Shown here one piece after another: positions 34,188-44,418 of a DNA stretch of 64,000 bases; positions within the stretch are counted from its first letter, which is position 1, and each line of letters opens with the position of its first letter. Source of the stretch: Cyanobium sp. FGCU52 (lineage in GTDB: Bacteria > Cyanobacteriota > Cyanobacteriia > PCC-6307 > Cyanobiaceae); contig JANWUS010000024.1 of the NCBI GenBank assembly GCA_024958715.1, forward strand, positions 1 to 64,000. Direction: 5' to 3'. The notes beneath the pieces were generated by a model that did not search any database, was not told the DNA's origin, and saw nothing but the letters and a program-made list of their open reading frames with translations. The translations under genes were made by a program, and so were the position numbers.

Positions 34188-35015
34188 TCAGGCGGCGGCC
34201 GCCACGCTGCGCAGCAGCTGCCAGGGACCGTGCTGGCGCAGCCACGGCAGGTCGGACTCCGCCGTGCAGAGCAGATAGCCGGCGAACCCCAGGCCATTGA
34301 CGCTGAAGCCGGCCCCGTGTTCCCGGACGCGCACCACGGTCAGGAACCAGTCGTCATCGAACAGCAGGTTGTAGGCCGCCAGGGGGGCGGGCTCGCTCTC
34401 CGGTTGGCCCAGGCCCAGACGCAGGCAATGCTCGCGATACAGGGCAGGCAGATCCGTGCCCCCCAGAGGGTCGCGGCGGGCGCTGAGGGCGTGACGCCAG
34501 GGCGGCGCCGGCCGCTCACCCGCCAGCTGGGCGAGCAGCAGCGGAGCCAGGGGGCAGCTGGGCTCCGCGGCCTTTCGCGGCAGCAGCTGCAGGTGGCGAT
34601 GGGGCTGGCTGGCCCCGGCCACGGCACTGCTGTTGAAGAACCACAGCCCGCCGGTGTCCGCCGCCACCCGGCCCACCGCCTGCCAGTCGCCCTCCTCCAG
34701 CCAGCCGCTTTGGGGCTTCCAGCCGTCGCTGATCACCAGCAGATGGCACTGCTGCACCGGGTACTTGTTGAGCAGCACCACGTGGCCGGAGGCGAGACGC
34801 TCCACCTCCAGCGGCCGATCCCAGGGCAGGAAGGGGTTCGGCCGGGGACCTCCGGCCCGCAGGTGGCGCGGCGGGGCCGACAGCAGCCGCCGCAGCACGA
34901 AGGGGGAGAACTCGGGCGGGGTGAGGGCCTCGGTGCTCAGCGGAACCAGCGCACCGCCGGCCAGAGCCCGCTCCGTGACCTGCCGCGCCCGCTGCCAGGT
35001 GCGTTCAGCTCGCAC
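34188..35015 (-). CDS. ATP adenylyltransferase / Ap4A phosphorylase family protein
   Basis: 275 residues of the HIT superfamily. The triad motif is 'ASQPHRHLQLLPR', and 'VVLLNKYPVQQCHLLVIS' and 'NLLFDDDWFLTVVRVREHG' match the Ap4A phosphorylase subgroup, including its C-terminal domain. It would break diadenosine tetraphosphate into ADP and ATP. It follows the SpoIID-like gene region tail to head on the same strand: its first 11 bases overlap the end of that gene. Confidence 0.88.
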   Translation of the reverse strand: MRAERTWQRARQVTERALAGGALVPLSTEALTPPEFSPFVLRRLLSAPPRHLRAGGPRPNPFLPWDRPLEVERLASGHVVLLNKYPVQQCHLLVISDGWKPQSGWLEEGDWQAVGRVAADTGGLWFFNSSAVAGASQPHRHLQLLPRKAAEPSCPLAPLLLAQLAGERPAPPWRHALSARRDPLGGTDLPALYREHCLRLGLGQPESEPAPLAAYNLLFDDDWFLTVVRVREHGAGFSVNGLGFAGYLLCTAESDLPWLRQHGPWQLLRSVAAAA

Positions 35016-35967
35016 CGGCCTGCAGGCGGGCCAGTGACGCTCCCTGGTAGTAGCGACCGAGGATCTCGTTGTAGCGGAGACCCTGCTGCGCCAGTTCCTG
35101 CGCCCCGGTCTGGCTCATGCTGGCGCCGAGGTGGCCGTGGGCCTCATCCACGATCTGCTGGGTGGCCGCGTAGAGGCTCTCGACGATCCCGCCCTGGTAG
35201 CTGAGGATCACCCCGGCGGTGCTGGCCGTGGCCTCCCGGGTGGGACCGCTGACGGCCTCCAGGCCGGTGTAGTTCTGCCAGCGGGTGGTGTCGCCCAGGT
35301 GCCAGTGGGCATCCGCCGGACGGGCCATGTGGGCCATGGCGTAGGAGCGGGCGGCCACAGCCTGGGCCCGCAGGGCCTCGATGTTCCAGGAGCTCGGCAT
35401 CTCGCCGCCCACCACCGAGGCGATGTAGCTCTCCAGGGGGAGGTGATTGATCACCTGGACCCCGTCCGCGGCCCGAAGCACCCGGAAGCGGCCCCCATAG
35501 GGGCGCCCGTCGGCCAGCAGATGGCCGTCGCTGCCGGTTTCCAGCCACACTTCGGAGGCGCTGGCGAGGTGGGAGCCCACATCCGCAGGCTCGCCGGCCC
35601 CACCGCGCTGCAGCACCCTTCCCTCGCGGTCGCTGAGCTGCCAGGGGCCACTGGCCGTGAGCCGGGGCGAGGCGGAGAGCTTGAGCAGCGCCACACGGAT
35701 CTCCAGGGGAACCTCCGGGCCCGCTCCCGGTTCCGCCATGGCGCCGCCCCCGACGGCGCGCTGGGCCCTGAGTCCGCTGGCAGCGATGGCGTCGTCGGGC
35801 CGCCCCTGAGTGATGGTGGTGCCCGTGTCGAGGCTGGCGGCTTCGGGGGCGGCGATCAGGGCATCGAGCAGGTCGCCCTGGGCCTTGGGCACGCCGGGCT
35901 GCAGCAGGCCCTGGGCCGCGAAGCCGGCGCCCACCGCCAGAAAGGCCAGGGGTGCGGTGAGCAGCAC
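35005..35967 (-). CDS. SpoIID/LytB domain protein
   Basis: About 320 residues from the GTG at 35967, which opens straight into a membrane anchor or signal (LLTAPLAFLAVGAGFAAQGL). The C-terminal half is a SpoIID domain: 'LPLESYIASVVGGEMPSSWN' with the catalytic Glu, 'EALRAQAVAARSYAMAHM', and 'GGIVESLYAATQ'. SpoIID is a peptidoglycan lytic transglycosylase; in cyanobacteria the role is untested. The frame is open to 36243, but that part lies across the phzF-like gene; the exact start is uncertain. Confidence 0.82.
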   Translation of the reverse strand: MLLTAPLAFLAVGAGFAAQGLLQPGVPKAQGDLLDALIAAPEAASLDTGTTITQGRPDDAIAASGLRAQRAVGGGAMAEPGAGPEVPLEIRVALLKLSASPRLTASGPWQLSDREGRVLQRGGAGEPADVGSHLASASEVWLETGSDGHLLADGRPYGGRFRVLRAADGVQVINHLPLESYIASVVGGEMPSSWNIEALRAQAVAARSYAMAHMARPADAHWHLGDTTRWQNYTGLEAVSGPTREATASTAGVILSYQGGIVESLYAATQQIVDEAHGHLGASMSQTGAQELAQQGLRYNEILGRYYQGASLARLQAGAS

Positions 35968-36005
35968 CGGGTGGCGCCGTAGTTCGCGCAGGGCCGCCGG
36001 CAGGG

Positions 36006-36965
36006 TCAGCCGGGAGGCAGCAGGCTGTCCCAGCTCCGGCGGGCCCGTTCGGCCGCGTCGGAGCCGGGCGACGAGCTGGCGTCCCAGGGAGGCGGCGCTG
36101 TTCGCAGAAAACCGTCCCACAGCAGATGACCCGTACCGATCAGGCGGATCATGCCTGAAGACGACCCTTCGCACACCATCCCCCCCGGACGGTCGGAGCA
36201 TTGCCAGCCCACCACGCGGCGGCGCCCGAGCCGCTCCATCCACCAGGGGGCGACCAGGGCATGGGCGGATCCGGTGACCGGATCTTCGTCGATCCCAAGG
36301 CCCGGAGCGAAGAAGCGCAGGCGGTAGTCGGGGATCTCACCCCCCACCTGCTCCCCGGCTGCGGCGATGCCGGCGGGCTGCATCAGCACCAGACCGTTGC
36401 GCAGATCGCCCTGCAGCAGCGGCGCCAGCGGCAGGGGGCCTGCAAGGGAGGCGGCGGCCGGCAGCAGGGCCACGACATACCCCAGGGGCGAGGTCCAGAA
36501 CGCCTCGGCCGCGGTGGCCAGGTGCTCGGCCAGCAGGGTTTCAAGATCCCCTGGGACCGGTGACGGCCGCAGGCCGGAGCTCGGCAGCTCCAGGGAACCG
36601 CGCCTGCTGGCGCCGGCATCGAGCTGAACCGGCAAGGGGCCGCTGCGGGTGTGGAACCAGATGGGTTGGCCCGCGGTCACGTCCCCCCAGTGGCCTAGGG
36701 CGAGCAGGGCCCCCAGGGTGGCGTGGCCGCACAGCGGCACCTCGCACTGCGGCGTGAACCAGCGCAGCAGCCACTGGTCGCCGCGGCGAAGCAGGAAGGC
36801 GGTTTCCGACTGATTCAGGCTGCGGGCAAGCGACTGCATCCAGGCGTCGTCGGCCGGGGCGTCGAGCCGCACCACGGCCGCGCCATTGCCGTGGAAGTGG
36901 CGATCGGCGAAGGCCTCCACCAGCACCGCCGGCAGGTCGCCCGGCTCCCGCGAAGGGCCGCTCAT
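36006..36965 (-). CDS. PhzF family isomerase/epimerase
   Basis: 319 residues with the diaminopimelate-epimerase-like double fold of PhzF proteins: 'VEAFADRHFHGNGAAVVRLD' at the start, catalytic Glu in 'LNQSETAFLLRRG', 'RWFTPQCEVPLCGHATLGAL', and 'LRFFAPGLGIDEDPVTGSAH'. The substrate is unknown; PhzF relatives isomerise small acids. The start overlaps the gpsA stop by 4 bases (ATGA). Confidence 0.92.
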   Translation of the reverse strand: MSGPSREPGDLPAVLVEAFADRHFHGNGAAVVRLDAPADDAWMQSLARSLNQSETAFLLRRGDQWLLRWFTPQCEVPLCGHATLGALLALGHWGDVTAGQPIWFHTRSGPLPVQLDAGASRRGSLELPSSGLRPSPVPGDLETLLAEHLATAAEAFWTSPLGYVVALLPAAASLAGPLPLAPLLQGDLRNGLVLMQPAGIAAAGEQVGGEIPDYRLRFFAPGLGIDEDPVTGSAHALVAPWWMERLGRRRVVGWQCSDRPGGMVCEGSSSGMIRLIGTGHLLWDGFLRTAPPPWDASSSPGSDAAERARRSWDSLLPPG

Positions 36966-37882
36966 CGCAAACTCTCCGGCTTCGGGTCGCGCTCCATCAG
37001 GGCGCGCACCGCCCGGGGGGCGTCGACCCGTCCTTCCAGCAGCGCCACCACCTGCTCACAGATCGGCAGCCGCCAGCCGTGGCGGGCCGCCAGGGCCAGG
37101 GCTGCCCGTGCGGTGCGGGGTCCCTCCACCGTGGCATCGATGCGGGCCAGGGCCCGGGCCTCGTCGCAGCCTTCGGCCAGCAGGCCCCCGAAGCGGTAGT
37201 TGCGGCTGAGGGCGCTGTTGGCGGTGGCGAGCAGATCCCCCAGGCCCGCCAGGCCGTAGAGGGTGGCGCTCTGGCCTCCGAGGGCCTCGAGCACCGTGCC
37301 CATCTCCGCCAGACCACGGCAGAGCAGGGAGGCCTTGGCATTGGCCCCGAGCCCGAGGCCGTCGCTGATCCCGGCGGCCACGGCCATCACGTTCTTGAGG
37401 GCCCCGGCGGCTTCGGTGCCGATGGGATCGCCGTTGGTGTAGAGCCGCAGGTTCGGCACCCGCAGCTCCTGCTGCAAGCGGGAGGCCAGGGCCCCTTGAT
37501 CGCTGGCGACCACACTGGCGGCCGGCAGGCCCTGGGCCAGTTCCTGCGCCAGGTTCGGGCCGCTGAGCACGGCGATCGGCACCGCCGGCAGCCAGCGCTG
37601 CCACAGGCGGCTGGCGGTGCACAGCCCATCGAGATCGATGCCCTTGCTGCAGCTCAGCAGCGGCAGCTCCGGCGGCCAGTGGGGCGCCAGGGAACGCGCC
37701 AGCGGTTCCACCCCGGCCATCGAGACCGCCACCACCACCAGATCGGAGGAGCCCAGCAGGGGCACCGCGCTGCCCCCGTCGCGGCGGGACCAGAGCGTCA
37801 CCTGGTGACCGCTCCCCTGCCAGAGCCGGGCCAGCGTGCCGCCCCAGGCTCCCCGCCCCAGAACGCCGATGCGCAGTGTCAT
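36962..37882 (-). CDS. gpsA: glycerol-3-phosphate dehydrogenase (NAD(P)+)
   Basis: 306 residues. The N-terminal Rossmann motif is 'LRIGVLGRGAWGGTLARLW'. Further signatures are 'LLSCSKGID', 'AVLSGPNLAQELAQGLPAAS', the catalytic Lys region 'GALKNVMAVAAGISDGLGLG', and 'GLAGLGDLLATANSALSRNY'. It makes glycerol 3-phosphate for lipid synthesis. The ATG at 37882 precedes TLRIGVLG; an alternative 12 bases upstream is possible. Confidence 0.96.
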   Translation of the reverse strand: MTLRIGVLGRGAWGGTLARLWQGSGHQVTLWSRRDGGSAVPLLGSSDLVVVAVSMAGVEPLARSLAPHWPPELPLLSCSKGIDLDGLCTASRLWQRWLPAVPIAVLSGPNLAQELAQGLPAASVVASDQGALASRLQQELRVPNLRLYTNGDPIGTEAAGALKNVMAVAAGISDGLGLGANAKASLLCRGLAEMGTVLEALGGQSATLYGLAGLGDLLATANSALSRNYRFGGLLAEGCDEARALARIDATVEGPRTARAALALAARHGWRLPICEQVVALLEGRVDAPRAVRALMERDPKPESLR

Positions 37883-37916
37883 GGCTGCGATCATGCTCCA
37901 TCCCCCTGCGGCGGCC

Positions 37917-38654
37917 ATGGCCGATTCCTCCACCTCCCCCTGGGCCGACTGGCAGGGCCATGCGCTGGTGGTCGGCGTGGGCGGCATCGGCCAGGCCCTG
38001 CTGGACGCCCTCCCCGCCAGGGCCCCGGCCCTCACCCTCTGGTCGGCCGGTCGCCGGTCCCGGAGCGGTCCCCGCCACCTGCCCCTCGATCTCAGCAACG
38101 ACGCCAGCCTGGCGGCCCTGGCGGCACGGGCGGCCGAGCTGACGCCCCTGCGCCTGCTGATCTGCACGGCGGGCCTGCTGCACGACGGCGAGCTACAGCC
38201 GGAGAAGCGGCTGGCCCGGGTGCGGCGCGCCCAGCTGGAGCGGAGCTTCACGGTGAATGCCTGGGGGCCGCTGCTGCTGGCCCAGGCCCTGGAGGCGGCC
38301 GTGCCCCGCCACCAACCCAGCCATTTCGCCAGCTTCTCGGCCCGGGTGGGAAGCATCGGCGACAACCGCAGCGGCGGCTGGTACAGCTACCGGGCCGCCA
38401 AGGCCGCCCAGAACCAGCTGCTGCGCACCCTGGCCCTGGAGTGGCGCCGCACCCGGCCCCAGGCCTGCGTCACCCTCTGGCACCCCGGCACCACGGCCAC
38501 CGGTCTCTCGGCGCCGTTCCGCGGCGGGGTCCCCCCGGAGGGTCTGTTCACCCCGGAGCGCGCCGCCGGCCACCTGCTCGATCGGCTGCCCCACCAGACG
38601 CCTGAGGACAGCGGCGCCTTCCTGGCCTGGGACGGCAGCCCGATCCCCTGGTGA
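37917..38654 (+). CDS. short-chain dehydrogenase/reductase
   Basis: 245 residues, SDR fold. The cofactor motif is 'ALVVGVGGIGQALLDAL', followed by 'LLICTAGLLHDGE', a Ser in 'FASFSARVGSIGDN', and the catalytic Y-x3-K in 'WYSYRAAKAAQNQLLRTLAL'. This resembles the cyanobacterial C-factor-like SDRs. The substrate is unknown. It is divergent from gpsA; starts at 37881 or 37893 are also possible but would leave almost no promoter space. Confidence 0.9.
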   Translation: MADSSTSPWADWQGHALVVGVGGIGQALLDALPARAPALTLWSAGRRSRSGPRHLPLDLSNDASLAALAARAAELTPLRLLICTAGLLHDGELQPEKRLARVRRAQLERSFTVNAWGPLLLAQALEAAVPRHQPSHFASFSARVGSIGDNRSGGWYSYRAAKAAQNQLLRTLALEWRRTRPQACVTLWHPGTTATGLSAPFRGGVPPEGLFTPERAAGHLLDRLPHQTPEDSGAFLAWDGSPIPW

Positions 38655-38655
38655 G

Positions 38656-39066
38656 TCAGGCGCGGTGGGCCTGGAGCACCTCCAGCGGAATCACCTCCAG
38701 GGTGGAGCGCTCGCTGGCCTCCAGCCGCACGGGCGGGGCCATGCCGTCCTCGTAGGCCTCCAGCCAGCGGCCGGCGCAGACGCACCAGTGATCGCCGGGT
38801 TTCAGGCCGGGGAAGCCCCAGGCCGGGGCCGGGGTGCTGAGGTCGTTGCCCTGGGCCCGGCTGTAGGACAGGAAGGCCTCGGTGACCACGCAGCAGACGG
38901 TGTGGCGTCCGAGATCCGAGGGATGGGTGCGGCAGTGGCCGTCGCGGAACCAGCCGGTCATCGGCTGACAGCCGCATTCCTGGAGGGGTTCTCCGAGAAC
39001 GTTGAGGGCGGCAGTGCCGGTGGCGGTGACGGCGGGATCGCTGCTGGACACGGGGCCGGCGGACAC
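38656..39066 (-). CDS. DUF2237 family protein
   Basis: 136 residues with the DUF2237 pattern 'NVLGEPLQECGCQPMTGWFR' then 'DGHCRTHPSDLGRHTVCCVV' and 'GLKPGDHWCVCAGRWLEA'. The conserved Cys residues (C-x-C, CC, C-x-C) are present. Function unknown; some relatives are linked to DNA or dehydratase functions without proof. It is convergent with the SDR gene, with 1 base between stops. Confidence 0.88.
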   Translation of the reverse strand: MSAGPVSSSDPAVTATGTAALNVLGEPLQECGCQPMTGWFRDGHCRTHPSDLGRHTVCCVVTEAFLSYSRAQGNDLSTPAPAWGFPGLKPGDHWCVCAGRWLEAYEDGMAPPVRLEASERSTLEVIPLEVLQAHRA

Positions 39067-39190
39067 GGTTCAGCGTCCGAGTCTGGCCATGGACCGGCAC
39101 AAAGTGCGTCCGGGAGGTTGACGGATTCCGGGGGGGAGGCGTTAGACGTCAGATCATCTGATCATTCTTCGTTCCGCACGACCCCCCTTC

Positions 39191-39418
39191 ATGAGCTGGG
39201 ATTTCACCGAGGATGCGGCCTTCCTGGCCCTGTGCGACGCCTACAAGGAAAGCGGTGAACCCTCCGCCATGGAGTTCCTGGCCCATGGCGAGGGTGCCTT
39301 CCACTTTCAGGAGCTCTCCCAGAATGCCGCCGGCGAGGGCATCGATCTGAGCGACTCCGAGGATCTCGAGGAGTTCCAGCAGGAGGTGATCGACACCCTC
39401 GAGGAGATGTGCAGCTGA
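39191..39418 (+). CDS. small acidic conserved cyanobacterial protein
   Basis: 75 residues, MSWDFTEDAAFLALCDAYKE then 'SGEPSAMEFLAHGEGAFHFQ' and a strongly acidic C-terminus (DLSDSEDLEEFQQEVIDTLE). Two helices are likely. It is not tied to any known function. It is convergent with the gene at 39423, with 4 bases between. Confidence 0.7.
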   Translation: MSWDFTEDAAFLALCDAYKESGEPSAMEFLAHGEGAFHFQELSQNAAGEGIDLSDSEDLEEFQQEVIDTLEEMCS

Positions 39419-39422
39419 GGGA

Positions 39423-39695
39423 TCAGCCGTAGAAGAAGGCGATCTCCCTGGGCTTGAGCCCGTCCCATCCCGCCTCCTGCAGCCGGCGGTCGAGGGTGGC
39501 CTGATCCAGGTGTTTGGCACCGGTGCGCACGATCCGGTTGCGCATCGATTTCTTCACGCCGCTGCGGGCCCGCTGGCTTTCCAGCTCCATCACCTCGTTG
39601 TAGAGGGCGAGCATGGCAGGGGGAATCGGCGTGCCGTCGAGGTCGAGGCCTGCGGCGATGGCGTCGTCGACGCCACCGGGTCCGGCGATGGCCAT
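39423..39695 (-). CDS. small conserved cyanobacterial protein
   Basis: 90 residues from the ATG at 39695: a Gly/Asp-rich N-terminus, then a helical, basic core 'AMLALYNEVMELESQRARSG', 'VKKSMRNRIVRTGAKHLDQA', and the ending 'EAGWDGLKPREIAFFYG'. The last part is strongly patterned and seen across picocyanobacteria. Function unknown. It follows metH on the same strand after 64 bases. Confidence 0.75.
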   Translation of the reverse strand: MAIAGPGGVDDAIAAGLDLDGTPIPPAMLALYNEVMELESQRARSGVKKSMRNRIVRTGAKHLDQATLDRRLQEAGWDGLKPREIAFFYG

Positions 39696-39759
39696 GGGGC
39701 AGGGAAGCGGAGAACCCGGCGAGCCTGCCACGGGCGGTGGCGGGCTGGCGACCGTCGCC

Positions 39760-42700
39760 TCAGGCGCTGAAATAGCGGGCCTTCTCGTGCAGGGCCACCA
39801 GGGCCGTGGTGCTCTGCTCGGGCTCGAGCTGGTCGCTCTCGTCCATCGTCAGGCCGATGCGCTCGGCCCCCAGCCAGGCGAGCTGCTGGCGGGAATCGGC
39901 CACGTTCGGGCAGGCGGGATAGCCGAAGGAGTAGCGGCTGCCGCGGTAGCGCTGGGCCAGCACCTCCCGCAGCGGCATGCCCTGGGGATCGGCGAAGCCG
40001 CATTCCGCCCGGATGCGCGCGTGGGTCCACTCGGCCAGGGCCTCGGCCATCTGCACCCCCAGGCCGTGGAAGTAGAGGTAATCGGTGTAGCGGTCGGCGG
40101 CGAACAGCTCACGGGCGAAGGCCGTGGCCTTCTCGCCCATCGTCACCGCCTGCATCGGCAGCACGTCGGTGGGCACGGCGGCCCCATCGGGCCCCGCCTC
40201 CAGATCCCTGTAGAAATCGGCGATGCAGTAGCGGTTCCCCCCGCGCTGGCGGGGCAGCAGGAAGCGGCCGAGCTGGCGCTGCGGATCCTTCGGGTCGAAC
40301 ACCACCACCGCATTGCCCTGGCGGCCGCAGGGGAAGTAGCCGTAGGCCACCCGCGGCGTAAGCAGCCGCTCGGCGGTGCAGCGGGCGATCCACTCCTGCA
40401 GGATCGGCTCCGCCTTCTCCGCCAGCATCGCCTCGTACTCCTCGCGGCTCTGCTGCTGGGCCTTGCGCAGCTGCCACTGGCCGGCGAACAGGGCGTTGCG
40501 ATCGAGGTAGGCGAACACCTCCGCCAGGGGGATCGCCTCCCCCTCCAGCACCCGGCTGCCCAGGAAGGGAGGGGTGATCGCCGGGGCCTCCGGCACCGCT
40601 TCGGAGCGGGCGTCGCCGGGGCCGGCGTCTTCGGCTCCACCGACCGGTGGGGCCGCTTCGGCAGAGGCGGCGGCCTGGGGTTCGTCCGTGGCACCGGACG
40701 CTGGATCGGCGACGTCGTCGCGGGCCTCCAGGCCCGAGCCCGGCGGCGGCCCATCGAGGAAGCCTTCGAGATCGCTCCAGCGGCCCGCGGTCTTGGACGC
40801 CATCAGCGCATCCATGAAGCGCAGATCGGCGAAGGCATCGCGGCCGTACACCACCTGACCGTTGTAGGCGGAGCGGCAGTCGCCGTGGACGAAGCGGGGG
40901 GTGAGGGCGGCACCGCCGAGGATCACGGGGGCGGTGATGCCTTCGCGGTTGAAGGTTTCGAGGTTGTCCTTCATGAAGGCGGTGGATTTCACCAGCAGCC
41001 CGCTCATGGCGATGCAGTCGGCCTGGTGCTGCTTCTGGGCCTCCACGATCGCCTCTACACTCTGCTTGATGCCGAGATTCACCACCTCATAGCCATTGTT
41101 GGTGAGGATGATGTCGACCAGGTTCTTGCCGATGTCGTGCACATCGCCCTTGACCGTGGCGATCAGAAACTTGCCCTTGCTGTTGGACTCGCCTTCCACC
41201 TTCTCCATGTGGGGCTCGAGCTGGGCCACCGCCGCCTTCATCGTCTCGGCGCTCTGCAACACGAAGGGAAGCTGCATCTGTCCTGAGCCGAACAGTTCGC
41301 CTACCACCTTCATGCCATCGAGCAGGAAGGTGTTGATGATCTGCAGCGGTGGATACTGGCCCAGCGCTTCATCGAGCGCCGCTTCCAGGCCGATGCGTTC
41401 GCCATCGATGATGTGCTGCTTCAGCCTCTCCTCGATCGGCAGATCCGCCAGCGTGGGGCCGGAGGCCCGCGCCTCCCTGGCGCTAACCCCCTCGAACAGG
41501 GTGGTGAGGGCGGTGAGGGGGTCGTAGACGCAGATGCCGTTTTCAAACCGGCGCCGGTCGTTGATCAGGTCGCGGCACACCTGCTGGTGCTCTTCGCTGA
41601 TCTTGGCCAGGGGAAGGATCTTGGCCGGACTCACGATCGCCGCATCCATCCCGGCCTGGCAGCAGTCGTGCAGGAACACGGAATTGAGCACGATCCGGGC
41701 CGCCGGCGAGAGGCCGAAGCTCACGTTGCTGACCCCCAGCACCACATGCACACCGGGCAGTTCGGCGCGGATGCGCCGGATCGCCTCGATCGTGGCGGCG
41801 CCGTTGTTGCGGTCCTCCTCGATGCCGGTGGAGATCGGCAGGGCCAGGGGGTCGTAGAAGATCTCGCGGGCGGGAATGCCGAACTCCAGGGCATCGCGAT
41901 AGGCGCGCTGGGCGATCGCGAACTTGCGCTCCGCCGTGCGGGCCATGCCTTCCTCATCGATCGTGCCCACCACCACGCCTGCGCCGTAGCGACGGGCCAG
42001 TTCGAGCACCTTGAAGAAGCGTTCGTCGCCGTCTTCGTAGTTGGTGGAGTTGAGGATGCATTTGCCCCCCGCCACCTTCAGGCCCGCTTCCATCTTCTGC
42101 CACTCGGTGGAATCGAGCATCAGCGGCAGGTTCACGTTCGTCACCAGCCGGCTCACCAGCTCGTGCATGTCACGCTCTCCGTCGCGGCCGACGTAATCGA
42201 CGTTGACATCGAGCACGTGGGCGTTCTCCTTCACCTGGGCCCGGGCCACCCCCACCAGGCCGTCCCAGTCTTCGGCATCGAGCAGTTCGCGCACCTTCTT
42301 CGATCCGCTGGCGTTCAGCCGCTCGCCGATGATCAGGAAGGAATTGTCCTGGTGGTAGGGGGTGACGCCGTAGATCGAGGCGGCGGCAGGCTCATAGCCC
42401 AGCTCCGGGCGCGGGCCCTTCCCCGCAGGGCCACCGTCCGCGCCGCCGGCGCCGCGCACGGGGCGGACGGCGGGGGTGAGCTCCGCCGCCAGTTCCACCA
42501 GGGCGCCGATGTGCTGGGGCGTGGTGCCGCAGCAGCCACCGATCACCTGCACCCCCAGGTCGTCGACGAAGTGCATCAGCTGCATCTTCAGCTCGAGCGG
42601 CGTCAGCCGGTAATGGGCCACCCCGCCCACGTTCTCCGGCAGGCCGGCGTTGGGGATGCAGCTCACCACGAAGGGGCTGTGGGCGCTGAGATAGCGGATG

Positions 42701-43443
42701 TGCTCCTTCATCTGCTCAGGCCCCGTGGCGCAGTTGAGGCCAAGCACGTCGATCGCGAACGGTTCGAGGATCGCCACCACCGCGGCGATGTCCGAGCCCA
42801 CCAGCATCGTGCCGGTGGTTTCCATCGTCACCGACACCATGATCGGCCGGCGCTGGCCGGTGGCGGCGAAGGCCTCCTCGATCCCCTGCAGGGCGGCCTT
42901 GATCTGCAGCACGTCCTGGCAGGTCTCGACGATGAACAGATCCACGTCACCGGCGATCAGCCCCTCGGCCTGCTCGCGGAAGGCGGTCCGCAGGGTGACG
43001 AAGTCGATGTGGCCGAGGGTCGGCAGCTTGGTGGTGGGCCCCATCGAGCCGGCCACGAAGCGGGGCTTCTCCGGCGTGCTGTAGGCATCGGCCACCTCCC
43101 GCGCCAGTTCCGCCGCCCGCCTGTTGATCGCGAACGCCTGATCCTCCAGGCCGTACTCGGCCAGCACCACCGAGGCGGCTCCGAAGGTGTCCGTCTCGAT
43201 CACGTCACACCCCACCTCCAGGAACTGGCGATGCACCGCCTGCACCGCATCGGGGCGGGTGAACACCAGGTTCTCGTTGCAGCCCTCCAGGGCCGGGCCG
43301 CCGAAATCCTCGGCCGTCAGCCCCATCTGCTGCAGTGAGGTTCCCGTGGCGCCGTCGAACACCAGCACCGGCCGCTGGGGAGCGTGCAGGCGCTCCAGAA
43401 AGCCGATGCGGGCGGGGGCAACCTTGGGGGCGGTGGCAACCAT
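39760..43443 (-). CDS. metH: cobalamin-dependent methionine synthase
   Basis: 1227 residues, all four modules. The homocysteine domain has zinc Cys in '[13 protein letters not shown]' and '[16 protein letters not shown]'. The folate domain has '[20 protein letters not shown]' and '[20 protein letters not shown]'. The cobalamin domain has '[16 protein letters not shown]' with the D-x-H-x-x-G axial His. The reactivation domain ends with '[20 protein letters not shown]'. A Pro/Ala/acidic linker of about 70 residues (from [14 protein letters not shown] to AITPPFLG) separates the last two modules. Methyl transfer from methyltetrahydrofolate to homocysteine makes methionine. ilvE lies 4 bases upstream. 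Confidence 0.98.
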   Translation of the reverse strand: MVATAPKVAPARIGFLERLHAPQRPVLVFDGATGTSLQQMGLTAEDFGGPALEGCNENLVFTRPDAVQAVHRQFLEVGCDVIETDTFGAASVVLAEYGLEDQAFAINRRAAELAREVADAYSTPEKPRFVAGSMGPTTKLPTLGHIDFVTLRTAFREQAEGLIAGDVDLFIVETCQDVLQIKAALQGIEEAFAATGQRRPIMVSVTMETTGTMLVGSDIAAVVAILEPFAIDVLGLNCATGPEQMKEHIRYLSAHSPFVVSCIPNAGLPENVGGVAHYRLTPLELKMQLMHFVDDLGVQVIGGCCGTTPQHIGALVELAAELTPAVRPVRGAGGADGGPAGKGPRPELGYEPAAASIYGVTPYHQDNSFLIIGERLNASGSKKVRELLDAEDWDGLVGVARAQVKENAHVLDVNVDYVGRDGERDMHELVSRLVTNVNLPLMLDSTEWQKMEAGLKVAGGKCILNSTNYEDGDERFFKVLELARRYGAGVVVGTIDEEGMARTAERKFAIAQRAYRDALEFGIPAREIFYDPLALPISTGIEEDRNNGAATIEAIRRIRAELPGVHVVLGVSNVSFGLSPAARIVLNSVFLHDCCQAGMDAAIVSPAKILPLAKISEEHQQVCRDLINDRRRFENGICVYDPLTALTTLFEGVSAREARASGPTLADLPIEERLKQHIIDGERIGLEAALDEALGQYPPLQIINTFLLDGMKVVGELFGSGQMQLPFVLQSAETMKAAVAQLEPHMEKVEGESNSKGKFLIATVKGDVHDIGKNLVDIILTNNGYEVVNLGIKQSVEAIVEAQKQHQADCIAMSGLLVKSTAFMKDNLETFNREGITAPVILGGAALTPRFVHGDCRSAYNGQVVYGRDAFADLRFMDALMASKTAGRWSDLEGFLDGPPPGSGLEARDDVADPASGATDEPQAAASAEAAPPVGGAEDAGPGDARSEAVPEAPAITPPFLGSRVLEGEAIPLAEVFAYLDRNALFAGQWQLRKAQQQSREEYEAMLAEKAEPILQEWIARCTAERLLTPRVAYGYFPCGRQGNAVVVFDPKDPQRQLGRFLLPRQRGGNRYCIADFYRDLEAGPDGAAVPTDVLPMQAVTMGEKATAFARELFAADRYTDYLYFHGLGVQMAEALAEWTHARIRAECGFADPQGMPLREVLAQRYRGSRYSFGYPACPNVADSRQQLAWLGAERIGLTMDESDQLEPEQSTTALVALHEKARYFSA

Positions 43444-43447
43444 GGGC

Positions 43448-44365
43448 TCAGCCGTCGATGCGGATCCGCGTCACCCAGTGTTCATAGGAGGGATCGCGGC
43501 CTTCCGTGATCGCGGTGAGGCGCTCGCGCAGACGCTCCATCACCGGCCGCTCACTGGGGAGGTCGGTGGTCTCGATCCGGCGCACCGGCGTCACCCGGGC
43601 GGCGGTGCCGCTGAGGAACACCTCGTCGGCCACGAACAGCTCGGTCTTGTCGACCGCCCGCTCGAGGGTGGGGATGCCCATGTCACGGGCGAGTTCGAGG
43701 ATGCTGGCGCGGGTGATGCCCTCGAGGATGTCCTGATCGACGCCGGGGGTGATCAGCACCCCGTCGCGCACGATGAACAGGTTCATGCCGCTGGCCTCGC
43801 TCACCTTGCCGCGGCTGTTGAGCAGCAGGGCTTCGTCGAAGCCGCTCTTCACCGCCTCCGTCTTGGCGAGGGAGCTGGTGATGTAGGCGCCGCTGATCTT
43901 CCCCCGCAGCGGCAGCGAGCGGTCCTCCTGGCGGCACCAGCTGCTGATGCGGCAGCTCACGCCCTCCGGCGAGAGGTAGTCGCCCATCTCGATGCCGTAG
44001 ATCAGGAAGTCGGTCTGGATGTTGTGCAGCCGGGGGGCGATGCCCAGATCGCTGGTGTAGACGAACGGCCGCAGGTAGATCGGCGTGGTGGGACGGTTCG
44101 CCTTGAGGAAGGCGTCGATCGCGCGGTGGATCGTCCCCTCCGGCAGGTCGGCCAGCAGCAGCCGCGCGCTCTGGCTCAGGCGGCGGGCGTGGCGATCGGC
44201 GCGGAACAGCAGGATCTCCCCCGGATCATCGGGATTGGGCAGGCCGCGCATGCCGCCGAAGGCTCCGGTGCCGTAGTGGAGGGCGTGGGTGGCCACCGAC
44301 AGGGTGGCCTCGGCGAAGGGAACGCAGGCACCACCGAACCAGGCGAAGGGGAGGAACTGGTGCAT
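43448..44365 (-). CDS. ilvE: branched-chain amino acid aminotransferase
   Basis: 305 residues, fold type IV PLP enzyme. '[20 protein letters not shown]' and '[13 protein letters not shown]' open the protein, the PLP Lys lies in '[20 protein letters not shown]', followed by '[21 protein letters not shown]' with the conserved Glu, and '[15 protein letters not shown]'. It transaminates Leu, Ile and Val. It is divergent from cobN and 4 bases from metH, with which it is probably co-transcribed. Confidence 0.95.
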   Translation of the reverse strand: MHQFLPFAWFGGACVPFAEATLSVATHALHYGTGAFGGMRGLPNPDDPGEILLFRADRHARRLSQSARLLLADLPEGTIHRAIDAFLKANRPTTPIYLRPFVYTSDLGIAPRLHNIQTDFLIYGIEMGDYLSPEGVSCRISSWCRQEDRSLPLRGKISGAYITSSLAKTEAVKSGFDEALLLNSRGKVSEASGMNLFIVRDGVLITPGVDQDILEGITRASILELARDMGIPTLERAVDKTELFVADEVFLSGTAARVTPVRRIETTDLPSERPVMERLRERLTAITEGRDPSYEHWVTRIRIDG

Positions 44366-44418
44366 GCGGGTCGGGGACGATCGCCCGATCTTCTCACTGC
44401 AGGCTGCAGGATGGGGTG